NCBI GenBank assembly: GCA_003223995.1
Contig: QHYA01000018.1
Location: forward strand, 1-9,036
DNA: 9,036 nucleotides
Direction: 5' to 3'
From: Acidobacteriota bacterium
GTDB lineage: Bacteria > Acidobacteriota > Polarisedimenticolia > QHYA01
In this document: in pieces, positions 1-5,030 of the stretch
How positions within the stretch are numbered: the stretch's first letter is position 1
Layout of the letters: each line of letters begins with the position of its first letter
The notes under the pieces: generated by a model
Seen by the model: only the letters and a program-made list of their open reading frames with translations
What the model was told of the DNA's origin: nothing
The model's database searches: none
Made by a program: the position numbers and the translations under genes

Positions 1-1
1 G

Positions 2-172
2 CACGTGATCCAGGCTCAGGTCCCGCTGGCCGAGATGTTCGGCTACGCTACGGACCTCCGTTCCCAGACGCAGGGCCGCGCGAACTACACGATGCACTTC
101 TCGCACTACGAGGAAACCCCGCGGAACATCAGTGAAGAGGTCGTCGCCCGCATCCAGGGGAGCGCGACGTGA
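2..172 (+). CDS. fusA: Elongation factor G, C-terminal fragment (5' end outside window)
   Basis: The last 56 residues of translation elongation factor G, the GTPase that moves tRNA and mRNA through the ribosome after peptide bond formation and helps split ribosomes during recycling. The frame is open from the window edge and ends at TGA 170-172. The segment VPLAEMFGYATDLRS followed by TQGRA is the signature of EF-G domain V, and the tail with the HFSHYEE stretch is where EF-G proteins normally end, so the 3' end is intact. It lies 58 nt upstream of tuf on the same strand, the usual fusA-tuf order of the str operon. The GTPase domain is not in the window. I cannot exclude an EF-G paralogue from the tail alone, but the position before tuf favours the main fusA. 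Confidence 0.95.
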   Translation, partial: HVIQAQVPLAEMFGYATDLRSQTQGRANYTMHFSHYEETPRNISEEVVARIQGSAT

Positions 173-220
173 GAGGCGCGGCGGCGGAGAGAGCGGAGGC
201 ATTGGTTTCGCAGGCTGACC

Positions 221-225
221 GGAGG
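221..225 (+). promoter_or_regulatory. Shine-Dalgarno site that decides the tuf start
   Basis: GGAGG lies just before two consecutive in-frame ATG codons at 228 and 231. The ATG at 228 would leave only 2 nt of spacing, too close for normal initiation, whereas the ATG at 231 has a 5-nt spacer and gives the usual EF-Tu N-terminus (MSKEKFQRTKPHVN). I therefore call the start at 231. Confidence 0.7.
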
Positions 226-230
226 AGATG

Positions 231-1433
231 ATGTCCAAGGAGAAGTTCCAGAGGACGAAGCCGCACGTCAACGTCGGGACCATCGGCCACGTCGACCACG
301 GGAAGACGACCTTGACCTCGGCGATCACCACGGTGCTCCATGCCCGCAATCCGAAGATCGCCGTGCGCAGCTTCGATTCGATCGACAACGCGCCCGAGGA
401 GAAGGCGCGAGGGATCACGATTGCCACGGCGCACGTGGAGTACGAGACGGCCAACCGTCACTACGCGCACGTGGACTGTCCGGGGCACGCCGACTACGTG
501 AAGAACATGATCACGGGGGCGGCGCAGATGGACGGGGCGATTCTGGTCGTGTCGGCGGCGGACGGGCCGATGCCGCAGACGCGCGAGCACATCCTGCTGG
601 CGCGGCAGGTGGGGGTTCCGTACATCGTGGTGGCGCTGAACAAGGTGGACATGGTGGACGATCCGGAGCTTCTGGACCTGGTGGAGCTGGAGGTGCGGGA
701 GCTGCTGAAGCAGTACAGCTTCCCCGGCGACGAGCTGCCGATCATCCGCCTTTCGGCCCTGAAGGCGGGACAGTGCTCCTGCGGGAAGGACGGCTGCCAG
801 AGCTGCGAGGGGGTGCTGAAGCTGATGCTTTCGGTCGACGGTTACATCCCGGTCCCGCAGCGGCCTCTGGACAAGCCGTTTCTGATGCCGGTGGAGGACA
901 TTTTTTCGATCTCGGGTCGGGGGACGGTGGTGACGGGAAGGATCGAGCAGGGGAAGGTGCGAGTGGGGGAAGAGATGGAGATTGTGGGGATTCGTCCGAC
1001 GCAGAGGAAGGTGGTGACGGGGGTGGAGATGTTCAAGAAGCTGCTCGACGAGGGGGTGGCGGGGGACAACGTGGGGTTGTTGCTGCGGGGGACGGAGCGG
1101 ACGGACGTGGAGCGGGGGCAGGTGGTGGCGAAGGCGGGGTCGATCACGCCTCACACGAAGTTCAAGGCCGAGGTGTATGTGCTGACGAAGGAGGAGGGGG
1201 GGCGGCACACGCCATTTTTCAATGGGTATCGGCCGCAGTTTTATTTTCGGACGACGGACGTGACGGGGGTGGCGCAGCTGCCGGAGGGGGTGGAGATGGT
1301 GATGCCCGGGGACAACGTGAACCTGAGCATCGAGTTGATCACGCCCATTGCGATGGACAAGGGGTTGCGGTTCGCGATCCGCGAAGGGGGCCGGACGGTC
1401 GGGGCCGGCACCATCGCGGAGATCGTCGCGTAA
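231..1433 (+). CDS. tuf: Elongation factor Tu with a four-cysteine cluster
   Basis: EF-Tu is the cytoplasmic GTPase that delivers aminoacyl-tRNA to the ribosomal A site. The product is 400 aa, a few residues longer than E. coli EF-Tu. The G domain shows the P-loop GHVDHGKTT (19-27), switch I RGITIAT (60-66), DCPGH (82-86) with the catalytic His86, NKVD (137-140) and SALK (175-178), where the usual preceding Gly is Leu174. Domains 2 and 3 are complete, ending in IREGGRTVGAGTI. Directly after SALK comes Cys182, Cys184, Cys189 and Cys192 (CxCx4CxxC), absent from the common E. coli and Thermus forms; I recall similar clusters in some other bacterial EF-Tu proteins. It follows fusA and precedes rpmG by 38 nt. 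From about 900 to 1375 almost all Gly and Val codons are GGG and GTG, unlike both ends of the gene. Identity is certain; the role of the cysteines is not. Confidence 0.98.
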   Translation: MSKEKFQRTKPHVNVGTIGHVDHGKTTLTSAITTVLHARNPKIAVRSFDSIDNAPEEKARGITIATAHVEYETANRHYAHVDCPGHADYVKNMITGAAQMDGAILVVSAADGPMPQTREHILLARQVGVPYIVVALNKVDMVDDPELLDLVELEVRELLKQYSFPGDELPIIRLSALKAGQCSCGKDGCQSCEGVLKLMLSVDGYIPVPQRPLDKPFLMPVEDIFSISGRGTVVTGRIEQGKVRVGEEMEIVGIRPTQRKVVTGVEMFKKLLDEGVAGDNVGLLLRGTERTDVERGQVVAKAGSITPHTKFKAEVYVLTKEEGGRHTPFFNGYRPQFYFRTTDVTGVAQLPEGVEMVMPGDNVNLSIELITPIAMDKGLRFAIREGGRTVGAGTIAEIVA

Positions 1434-1471
1434 GCGCCTGGTGAAAGCGGCAGGAGCCTCCGGGAGAGAAG

Positions 1472-1621
1472 ATGCGCGAGATCGTCACGCTTCAGTGCGG
1501 CGAGTGCAAGCGGCGGAACTACTCTTCGACCAAGAACAAGAAGAAGACCACGGAGAAACTGGAGTTCAGCAAATATTGCCGGTTCTGCCGGAAGCACACG
1601 CCGCACCGTGAGACGAAGTGA
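1472..1621 (+). CDS. rpmG: 50S ribosomal protein L33, zinc-binding type
   Basis: A 49-residue basic protein of the large ribosomal subunit, located near the E site. The sequence starts MREIVTLQCGEC and ends KHTPHRETK, the normal L33 shape and length. Four cysteines in two CxxC pairs (Cys9/Cys12 and Cys36/Cys39) mark the zinc-binding version of L33, as opposed to the cysteine-free paralogue that many bacteria make under zinc starvation. The start at 1472 is preceded by GGGAG (1462-1466) at 5-nt spacing, and the frame ends with TGA 1619-1621. It sits between tuf and tRNA-Trp, and rpmG next to tRNA-Trp and secE is a common bacterial arrangement. Nothing is broken; identity is secure. Confidence 0.97.
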   Translation: MREIVTLQCGECKRRNYSSTKNKKKTTEKLEFSKYCRFCRKHTPHRETK

Positions 1622-1672
1622 CGGGGGGCGGGGCCATCTCGTCACGGCGGGGCGCGGCAGACAGCAGGATGA

Positions 1673-1749
1673 AGGCCAGTAGCTCGAATGGTTAGAGCAC
1701 CGGTCTCCAAAACCGGGTGTTGGGGGTTCGAATCCCTCCTGGCCTGCCA
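1673..1749 (+). tRNA. trpT: tRNA-Trp (anticodon CCA), 3' CCA encoded
   Basis: A complete cloverleaf can be drawn. The acceptor stem is AGGCCAG (1673-1679) with CTGGCCT (1739-1745), seven perfect pairs. The D stem is GCTC/GAGC (1682-1685 and 1695-1698). The anticodon stem is CCGGT/ACCGG (1700-1704 and 1712-1716), with loop CTCCAAA and anticodon CCA at 1707-1709. The T stem is GGGGG/CCCTC with one G-T pair and loop TTCGAAT (1727-1733). The discriminator is G1746, a tryptophan identity base in bacteria, and CCA is encoded at 1747-1749. It lies 51 nt after rpmG and 44 nt before secE, with no visible promoter or terminator, so it is probably excised from a longer transcript by RNase P and 3' nucleases. 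This tRNA beside secE is widespread in bacteria. Confidence 0.98.
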
Positions 1750-1793
1750 CACCACGTCTAGAGAGGACGCGGAAGCATCGAGGAGCAGAGGCC

Positions 1794-2006
1794 GTGAACT
1801 GGTTCCGTAGAATCAGGCAGTTTCTCATCGAGGTCACGGCAGAGCTGAACAAGACCTCCTGGCCGAACCGCAAGGAGGTCACCGGGACCACGGTGGTCGT
1901 GATCATCTTCGTCATCATCTGCGCCGGGTACCTGTTCGTCGTGGACTTCGTGCTGAACAACGCGGTGGACTTCGTCTTCAAGCGCCTGGGTGGCTTTGGT
2001 GGATAG
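1794..2006 (+). CDS. secE: Preprotein translocase subunit SecE (single-span form)
   Basis: SecE is the essential inner-membrane clamp of the SecYEG channel, which exports unfolded proteins with SecA or inserts them during translation. The 70-aa product matches the short bacterial SecE with one membrane span, not the three-span enterobacterial form. An amphipathic cytoplasmic segment comes first, with the conserved pattern E17-L18-x-K20-x-x-W23-P24. A hydrophobic span follows at roughly 32-54 (VVVIIFVIICAGYLFVV), then a short periplasmic tail. The start is GTG 1794, supported by AGGAG at 1781-1785 with 8-nt spacing and by family length; the stop is TAG 2004-2006. nusG begins 16 nt later, the standard secE-nusG pair, so the two are probably co-transcribed. 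Confidence 0.96.
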   Translation: MNWFRRIRQFLIEVTAELNKTSWPNRKEVTGTTVVVIIFVIICAGYLFVVDFVLNNAVDFVFKRLGGFGG

Positions 2007-2022
2007 CGTGGAGAGAGTCGCG

Positions 2023-2553
2023 ATGGCCAAGCGGTGGTACATCATCCACACCTACTCGGGCTTCGAGTCCAAGGTCAAACAGTCGCTGCTCCAGAGGGCG
2101 CAGGCGATGGGGAAGGCCGACGCGATCGGCGAGATCCTCATCCCGACCGAGGACGTGGTGGAAATCAAGGAGGGGAAGAGGGTCGTCTCCTCGAAGAAGT
2201 TCTTCCCGGGCTACGTGCTGGTCAACATGGAGATGTCGGACGAGGCCTGGCACCTCGTGAAGAACACGCCGAAGGTGACCGGCTTCGTCGGAGGCAACGC
2301 CCCTCCGCCGATTCCCCAGGAGGAGGTGGACCGGATCATCAACCAGGTCACGGTCTCCGCCGAGAAACCGAAGCCGAAGTTCGAGTTCCGCCCGGGGGAG
2401 AGGGTGCGGATCATCGAAGGGCCATTCTCCAATTTCACGGGGTCGGTGGAGGAGGTCAACGAGGATCGCAACACGCTGAAGGTGATGGTCAGCATCTTCG
2501 GTCGCTCGACGCCTGTGGAGCTGGAGTTCCTGCAGGTCGAGAAACAAAAATGA
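2023..2553 (+). CDS. nusG: Transcription termination/antitermination protein NusG
   Basis: NusG binds elongating RNA polymerase across the beta' clamp and beta protrusion/lobe, suppresses pausing, and through its C-terminal domain contacts Rho or ribosomal protein S10. The 176-aa product begins MAKRWYIIHTYSGFE, the usual start of the NGN domain, which continues through FFPGYVLV (about 67-74) to about residue 110. A linker leads to the KOW domain (about 124-176), with the motif RPGERVRIIEGPFSNF. I chose ATG 2023 with GGAGAG upstream (2010-2015); an in-frame GTG at 1990 lies inside secE and would add a tail the family lacks. The domains have normal length with no insertion. Its target RNA polymerase subunit RpoB is encoded in the same cluster. 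Confidence 0.97.
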   Translation: MAKRWYIIHTYSGFESKVKQSLLQRAQAMGKADAIGEILIPTEDVVEIKEGKRVVSSKKFFPGYVLVNMEMSDEAWHLVKNTPKVTGFVGGNAPPPIPQEEVDRIINQVTVSAEKPKPKFEFRPGERVRIIEGPFSNFTGSVEEVNEDRNTLKVMVSIFGRSTPVELEFLQVEKQK

Positions 2554-2554
2554 C

Positions 2555-2572
2555 GAGGTCGACGCCGACCTC
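2555..2572 (+). other. Perfect 7-bp inverted repeat just after the nusG stop
   Basis: GAGGTCG (2555-2561) and CGACCTC (2566-2572) are exact complements around the loop ACGC, beginning one base after the nusG TGA and 36 nt before rplK. No T tract follows, so this is not a classical intrinsic terminator. In E. coli the leader in front of rplK carries the L1 autoregulatory site, so the position suits a regulatory or RNA-processing stem, but I cannot match the L1 motif here. The stem is seen; its role is inferred. Confidence 0.4.
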
Positions 2573-2608
2573 AGCATGTCGGCGCGAAGACGCAGCGAGG
2601 GGACGAAG

Positions 2609-3037
2609 ATGGCGAAGAAGGTGACGGGCTTCATCAAGCTTCACGTCCCGGCCGGAAAGGCCACGCCGGCCCCTCCGGTCGGCCCTGCCCTGGGCCAGCA
2701 CGGCGTGAACATCATGGACTTCTGCAAGAATTTCAACGCCCGCACGGCCAAGATGGGCGAGGGGATGATCATTCCGGTCGTGATCACGGTTTACAGCGAT
2801 CACACTTACACCTTCATCACGAAGACCCCTCCGGCCTCCGTCCTGCTGAAGAAGGCGGCAGCCGTGGAGAAGGGATCCGGGACCCCGAACAAGGACAAGG
2901 TCGGCAAGGTGACCCGGGCGCAGGTGGAAGAGATTGCACGTACGAAGATGCCCGACCTCAACGCGGACAGCCTCGACGCGGCCGTGCGGATCATCGAAGG
3001 TTCCGCCCGGAGCATGGGGATCGAGGTCGATGGCTGA
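2609..3037 (+). CDS. rplK: 50S ribosomal protein L11
   Basis: L11 binds 23S rRNA at the GTPase-associated centre at the base of the L7/L12 stalk. It takes part in EF-G and EF-Tu function, in thiostrepton binding and in RelA activation. The 142-aa product has normal length. The N-terminal domain carries the proline-rich signature VPAGKATPAPPVGPALGQHG (about 13-32), followed by the NIMDFCKNFNART helix. The C-terminal RNA-binding domain runs from about residue 70 (TKTPPASVLLKKAA) to the end and includes GKVTRAQVEEIA. The start at ATG 2609 is supported by AGGGG (2598-2602) at 6-nt spacing; the upstream in-frame ATG at 2576 would add eleven residues not seen in the family. rplA follows after 74 nt, and L11-L1 is a standard two-gene unit. 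Confidence 0.98.
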   Translation: MAKKVTGFIKLHVPAGKATPAPPVGPALGQHGVNIMDFCKNFNARTAKMGEGMIIPVVITVYSDHTYTFITKTPPASVLLKKAAAVEKGSGTPNKDKVGKVTRAQVEEIARTKMPDLNADSLDAAVRIIEGSARSMGIEVDG

Positions 3038-3111
3038 CCGGGCGCGGGCAGGGACCCTGACGCCGGACGGCGAGTGATGACGAGCGGGACAGAAGAGCAG
3101 GAGCGACGAAG

Positions 3112-3813
3112 ATGAGCAGGCCGGGCAAGAAGCACGAGAAGGCCAGATCGATGGTCGAGCGCAAGGCTTACAAGATCGAGGAGGCGGTGGTGCTGGCCAG
3201 GAAGGTCGCCCACACGAAGTTCGACGAGACGCTCGAGCTGGCGATGCTGCTTGGGGTCGATCCCAAGTACGCCGACCAGATGGTCAGGGGGACGGTCGTC
3301 CTGCCGCATGGCACCGGCAGGAGCAAGCGGGTGCTGGTCATCGCGACCGGTGAGAAGGTCAAGGAGGCGGAGGCCGCCGGGGCGGATGTCACGGGGGGAC
3401 CGGAGCTGGTCAAGAAGATCCAGGAGGGATGGCTCGATTTCGACGCCGTGATCGCCACCCCTGACGCCATGAAGGACGTCGGGAAGCTCGGGAAGATCCT
3501 CGGCCCCCGGGGGTTGATGCCGAACCCGAAGGCAGGGACGGTCACGTTCGACGTGGCGAAGGCGGTCCAGGAGATCAAAGCCGGCAAGGTGGAGTTCAAG
3601 GTGGACAAGACCTCGATCATCCATACCGCGGTAGGCAAGCTCTCCTTTGACGAGAGCAAGCTGGTGGACAACGCCCGGGCCCTCGTCCACGCGGTGCTGC
3701 GTGCCAAGCCGCCGGCGGCCAAGGGTCGCTACGTCCGCTCGATCCACATCTGCTCGACCATGGGGCCGTCGATCGAGATCGATCCCGCGTCGGTCGAGCT
3801 GGCGGCAGCTTAG
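3112..3813 (+). CDS. rplA: 50S ribosomal protein L1
   Basis: L1 forms the mobile L1 stalk beside the E site and guides release of deacylated tRNA; in E. coli it also represses its own operon by binding the rplK-rplA mRNA. The product is 233 aa, typical for bacteria. It shows the two-domain L1 pattern: an N-terminal part with YKIEEAVVLARK and FDETLELAMLLGVDPK, the inserted Rossmann-like domain (about 70-155) with GPRGLMPNPKAGTV near its end, then the return segment with VEFKVDKTSIIHTAVGKLSF and a C-terminus containing STMGPSIEID. The start at ATG 3112 has AGGAG (3099-3103) 8 nt upstream. The last codons and TAG (3811-3813) coincide with a small hairpin, AGCTG/CAGCT (3797-3810). rplJ begins 38 nt downstream. 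Confidence 0.98.
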   Translation: MSRPGKKHEKARSMVERKAYKIEEAVVLARKVAHTKFDETLELAMLLGVDPKYADQMVRGTVVLPHGTGRSKRVLVIATGEKVKEAEAAGADVTGGPELVKKIQEGWLDFDAVIATPDAMKDVGKLGKILGPRGLMPNPKAGTVTFDVAKAVQEIKAGKVEFKVDKTSIIHTAVGKLSFDESKLVDNARALVHAVLRAKPPAAKGRYVRSIHICSTMGPSIEIDPASVELAAA

Positions 3814-3851
3814 AGGCCGGGCGGGCGGCGGAGCGGCATGGGAGAAGAAGC

Positions 3852-4370
3852 GTGAACCGAGCGGAGAAGAACCAGCAGATCGAGGAGATCCACGGGAACC
3901 TCTCGCGGGCGGGCAGCGTGTTTCTCGTGGACATGACCGGCCTCAAGGTCAACGAGGTGACCGACCTGCGCCGGCGGATCAGGGCCGCATCGGGGGGCTG
4001 CCGGGTCGTGAAGAACCGTCTTGCGGCGAGAGCGGCCGCGGGGACGCCGGCGGAGGTGCTGGGCAGGCGCTTCAAGGGGCCCATCGGCGTGGTGACCCAT
4101 TCGGCGGACTCGATCGCCTTGGCGAAGGTCCTGACCGATTTCGGCCGCGACCACCCGAACCTGCAGGTGCGCGCTGCGGCGCTCTCCGGAAGGCTGGCGG
4201 ATGCGAAGGATGTCGCGGTCTTGGCGTCCCTGCCGGGCTTCGAGGAGTTGCGCGCGAAGCTGCTGGGGGTGCTGACGGCCCCGGCCTGCCAGCTCGTGCG
4301 CCTTCTGGCCACGCCCGGGGCTCAGCTCGTCCGGGTCCTCGACGCGCACCGGCAGGCCGGCGAGAGCTGA
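3852..4370 (+). CDS. rplJ: 50S ribosomal protein L10
   Basis: L10 anchors the L7/L12 dimers to 23S rRNA next to L11 and so forms the base of the factor-recruiting stalk; in many bacteria the L10-L12 complex also represses its own mRNA. The 172-aa product has normal length. The N-terminal rRNA-binding domain shows NRAEKNQQIEEIHGNL, VDMTGLKVNEVTDLRR and VVKNRLAARA. The C-terminal helix that docks L7/L12 is the region with QLVRLLATPGAQLVRVLDAH (about 147-166). The start is GTG 3852, preceded by GGGAG (3840-3844) with 7-nt spacing. Only 38 nt separate it from rplA, so a full L10-type leader would have to reach back into rplA. The following gap to rplL is unusually long, at 182 nt. Confidence 0.96.
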   Translation: MNRAEKNQQIEEIHGNLSRAGSVFLVDMTGLKVNEVTDLRRRIRAASGGCRVVKNRLAARAAAGTPAEVLGRRFKGPIGVVTHSADSIALAKVLTDFGRDHPNLQVRAAALSGRLADAKDVAVLASLPGFEELRAKLLGVLTAPACQLVRLLATPGAQLVRVLDAHRQAGES

Positions 4371-4552
4371 CCGTCTTCGCGCGGCTGCCGAAACGAGGGA
4401 CGTGCGCGACGGAGGGCGGGATGAACGAAGAGGATGGTGGCAGGCGGAGAGGAAGGGCGTCGGAACAGAGGTGATTCCGGGGTTTGGGCGGGGCCGGATC
4501 CGGATCCTGGGGCTCGACAAGGAACGAAGCGACAGAAGGAAGGAGCGCGAGA
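4371..4552 (+). other. 182-nt rplJ-rplL spacer with inverted repeats and a possible 17-codon ORF
   Basis: This is the longest non-coding stretch in the window; the E. coli spacer is much shorter. Directly after the rplJ stop, CCGTC (4371-4375) can pair with GACGG (4408-4412), continued by GCGC (4379-4382) with GCGC (4404-4407) after a 3-nt bulge. A short frame follows, ATG 4421 to TGA 4474, encoding 17 residues (MNEEDGGRRRGRASEQR), with GGAGG at 4411-4415 and 5-nt spacing. Further on is a perfect 12-bp palindrome, GGATCCGGATCC (4496-4507). I see no promoter with recognisable -35 and -10 boxes and no T-tract terminator. The elements are real in the sequence; whether they are used, for example to raise L7/L12 output or attenuate transcription, is inference. 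Confidence 0.4.
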
Positions 4553-4933
4553 ATGGCAGATTTGCAGGCGATTGCGGAGAACCTGAGTTCCTTGACCGTG
4601 ATGGAGGTCGCGGATCTGGTCAAGATGCTCGAAGAAAAATGGGGTGTCTCGGCTGCGGCGCCCGTCGCGGTGGCGGTCGGGGCCGCTCCGGGCGGATCCG
4701 CCGCCGCGGCTCCGGAGGAGAAGACCGAATTCGAGGTCATCCTGAAGGAGGTCGGCGAGAAGAAGATCAACGTGATCAAGGCGGTCCGCGAGGTGACCAG
4801 CCTCGGCCTGAAGGAGGCGAAGGACCTGGTGGACGGAGCTCCCAAGACGGTCAAGGAGGGGGTCTCGAAGGAGGAGGCTGCCGAGATCAAGAAGAAGTTC
4901 GAGGAAGCGGGCGCCAAGGTGGAGATCCGGTAG
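4553..4933 (+). CDS. rplL: 50S ribosomal protein L7/L12
   Basis: L7/L12 is the multi-copy stalk protein that recruits and activates IF2, EF-Tu, EF-G and release factors; several dimers sit on each L10. The product is 126 aa, close to the family norm. The N-terminal dimerisation domain (about 1-32) contains NLSSLTVMEVADLVKMLEEKWGV, an Ala/Val/Pro/Gly-rich hinge covers about 33-55, and the compact factor-binding domain runs from about 56 to 126, with TEFEVILKE, KINVIKAVRE and GLKEAKDLVD. The start at ATG 4553 is supported by AGGAG (4541-4545) at 7-nt spacing; an upstream in-frame TTG at 4484 is rejected because the added residues fall outside the family. The stop TAG 4931-4933 lies within a small inverted repeat. 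Confidence 0.98.
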   Translation: MADLQAIAENLSSLTVMEVADLVKMLEEKWGVSAAAPVAVAVGAAPGGSAAAAPEEKTEFEVILKEVGEKKINVIKAVREVTSLGLKEAKDLVDGAPKTVKEGVSKEEAAEIKKKFEEAGAKVEIR

Positions 4934-4944
4934 CTCCCGGAGCT
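4932..4944 (+). other. Inverted repeat overlapping the rplL stop
   Basis: AGCTCC (4932-4937) and GGAGCT (4939-4944) are exact complements around one base; a realistic stem is five pairs with a 3-nt loop. It begins within the rplL TAG and lies about 90 nt before rpoB. There is no T tract, so it is not a strong intrinsic terminator. In E. coli the rplL-rpoB gap holds a partial attenuator and an RNase III site, so the position is suggestive. A chance occurrence in GC-rich DNA is possible. Confidence 0.3.
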
Positions 4945-5030
4945 CCGTCCTGGAAGGGCGCAGGGCGCGAATCATCAAGAATGCCGGCGGAGCACGGTCG
5001 TTGCAGCAGTTTTCGAGAGGTGCATAGACG

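Noticed and set aside
773..1444. 223-residue + strand frame inside tuf in another reading frame
   Set aside because: Gly/Ala/Arg/Asp-rich low-complexity translation caused by the GGG/GTG-rich block of tuf; no ribosome-binding context or family resemblance.
1453..1461. GGAGCCTCC inverted repeat before rpmG as a regulatory hairpin
   Set aside because: Only four pairs with a one-base loop; too small to form a meaningful stem.
1990..2022. Upstream GTG start for nusG
   Set aside because: It lies within secE and adds eleven residues before the standard MAKRWYIIHTYSG start, which has its own GGAGAG site.
2576..2608. Upstream ATG start for rplK
   Set aside because: It would add eleven basic residues not present in L11 proteins; ATG 2609 has AGGGG at 6-nt spacing.
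3073..3084. GTGATGACGAGC as an L1-binding RNA motif
   Set aside because: UGAUG-like strings occur in L1 sites, but I could not draw the paired strand and asymmetric internal loop needed, so the match is not supported.
4484..4552. Upstream TTG start for rplL
   Set aside because: The extra residues are Gly/Ser-rich, overlap the palindrome in the spacer and are absent from L7/L12; ATG 4553 has AGGAG at good spacing.
5001..5028. Possible promoter TTGCAG - 16 nt - CATAGA before rpoB
   Set aside because: The -10 match is poor, and the implied transcription start would fall inside the rpoB start region, removing the ribosome-binding site.
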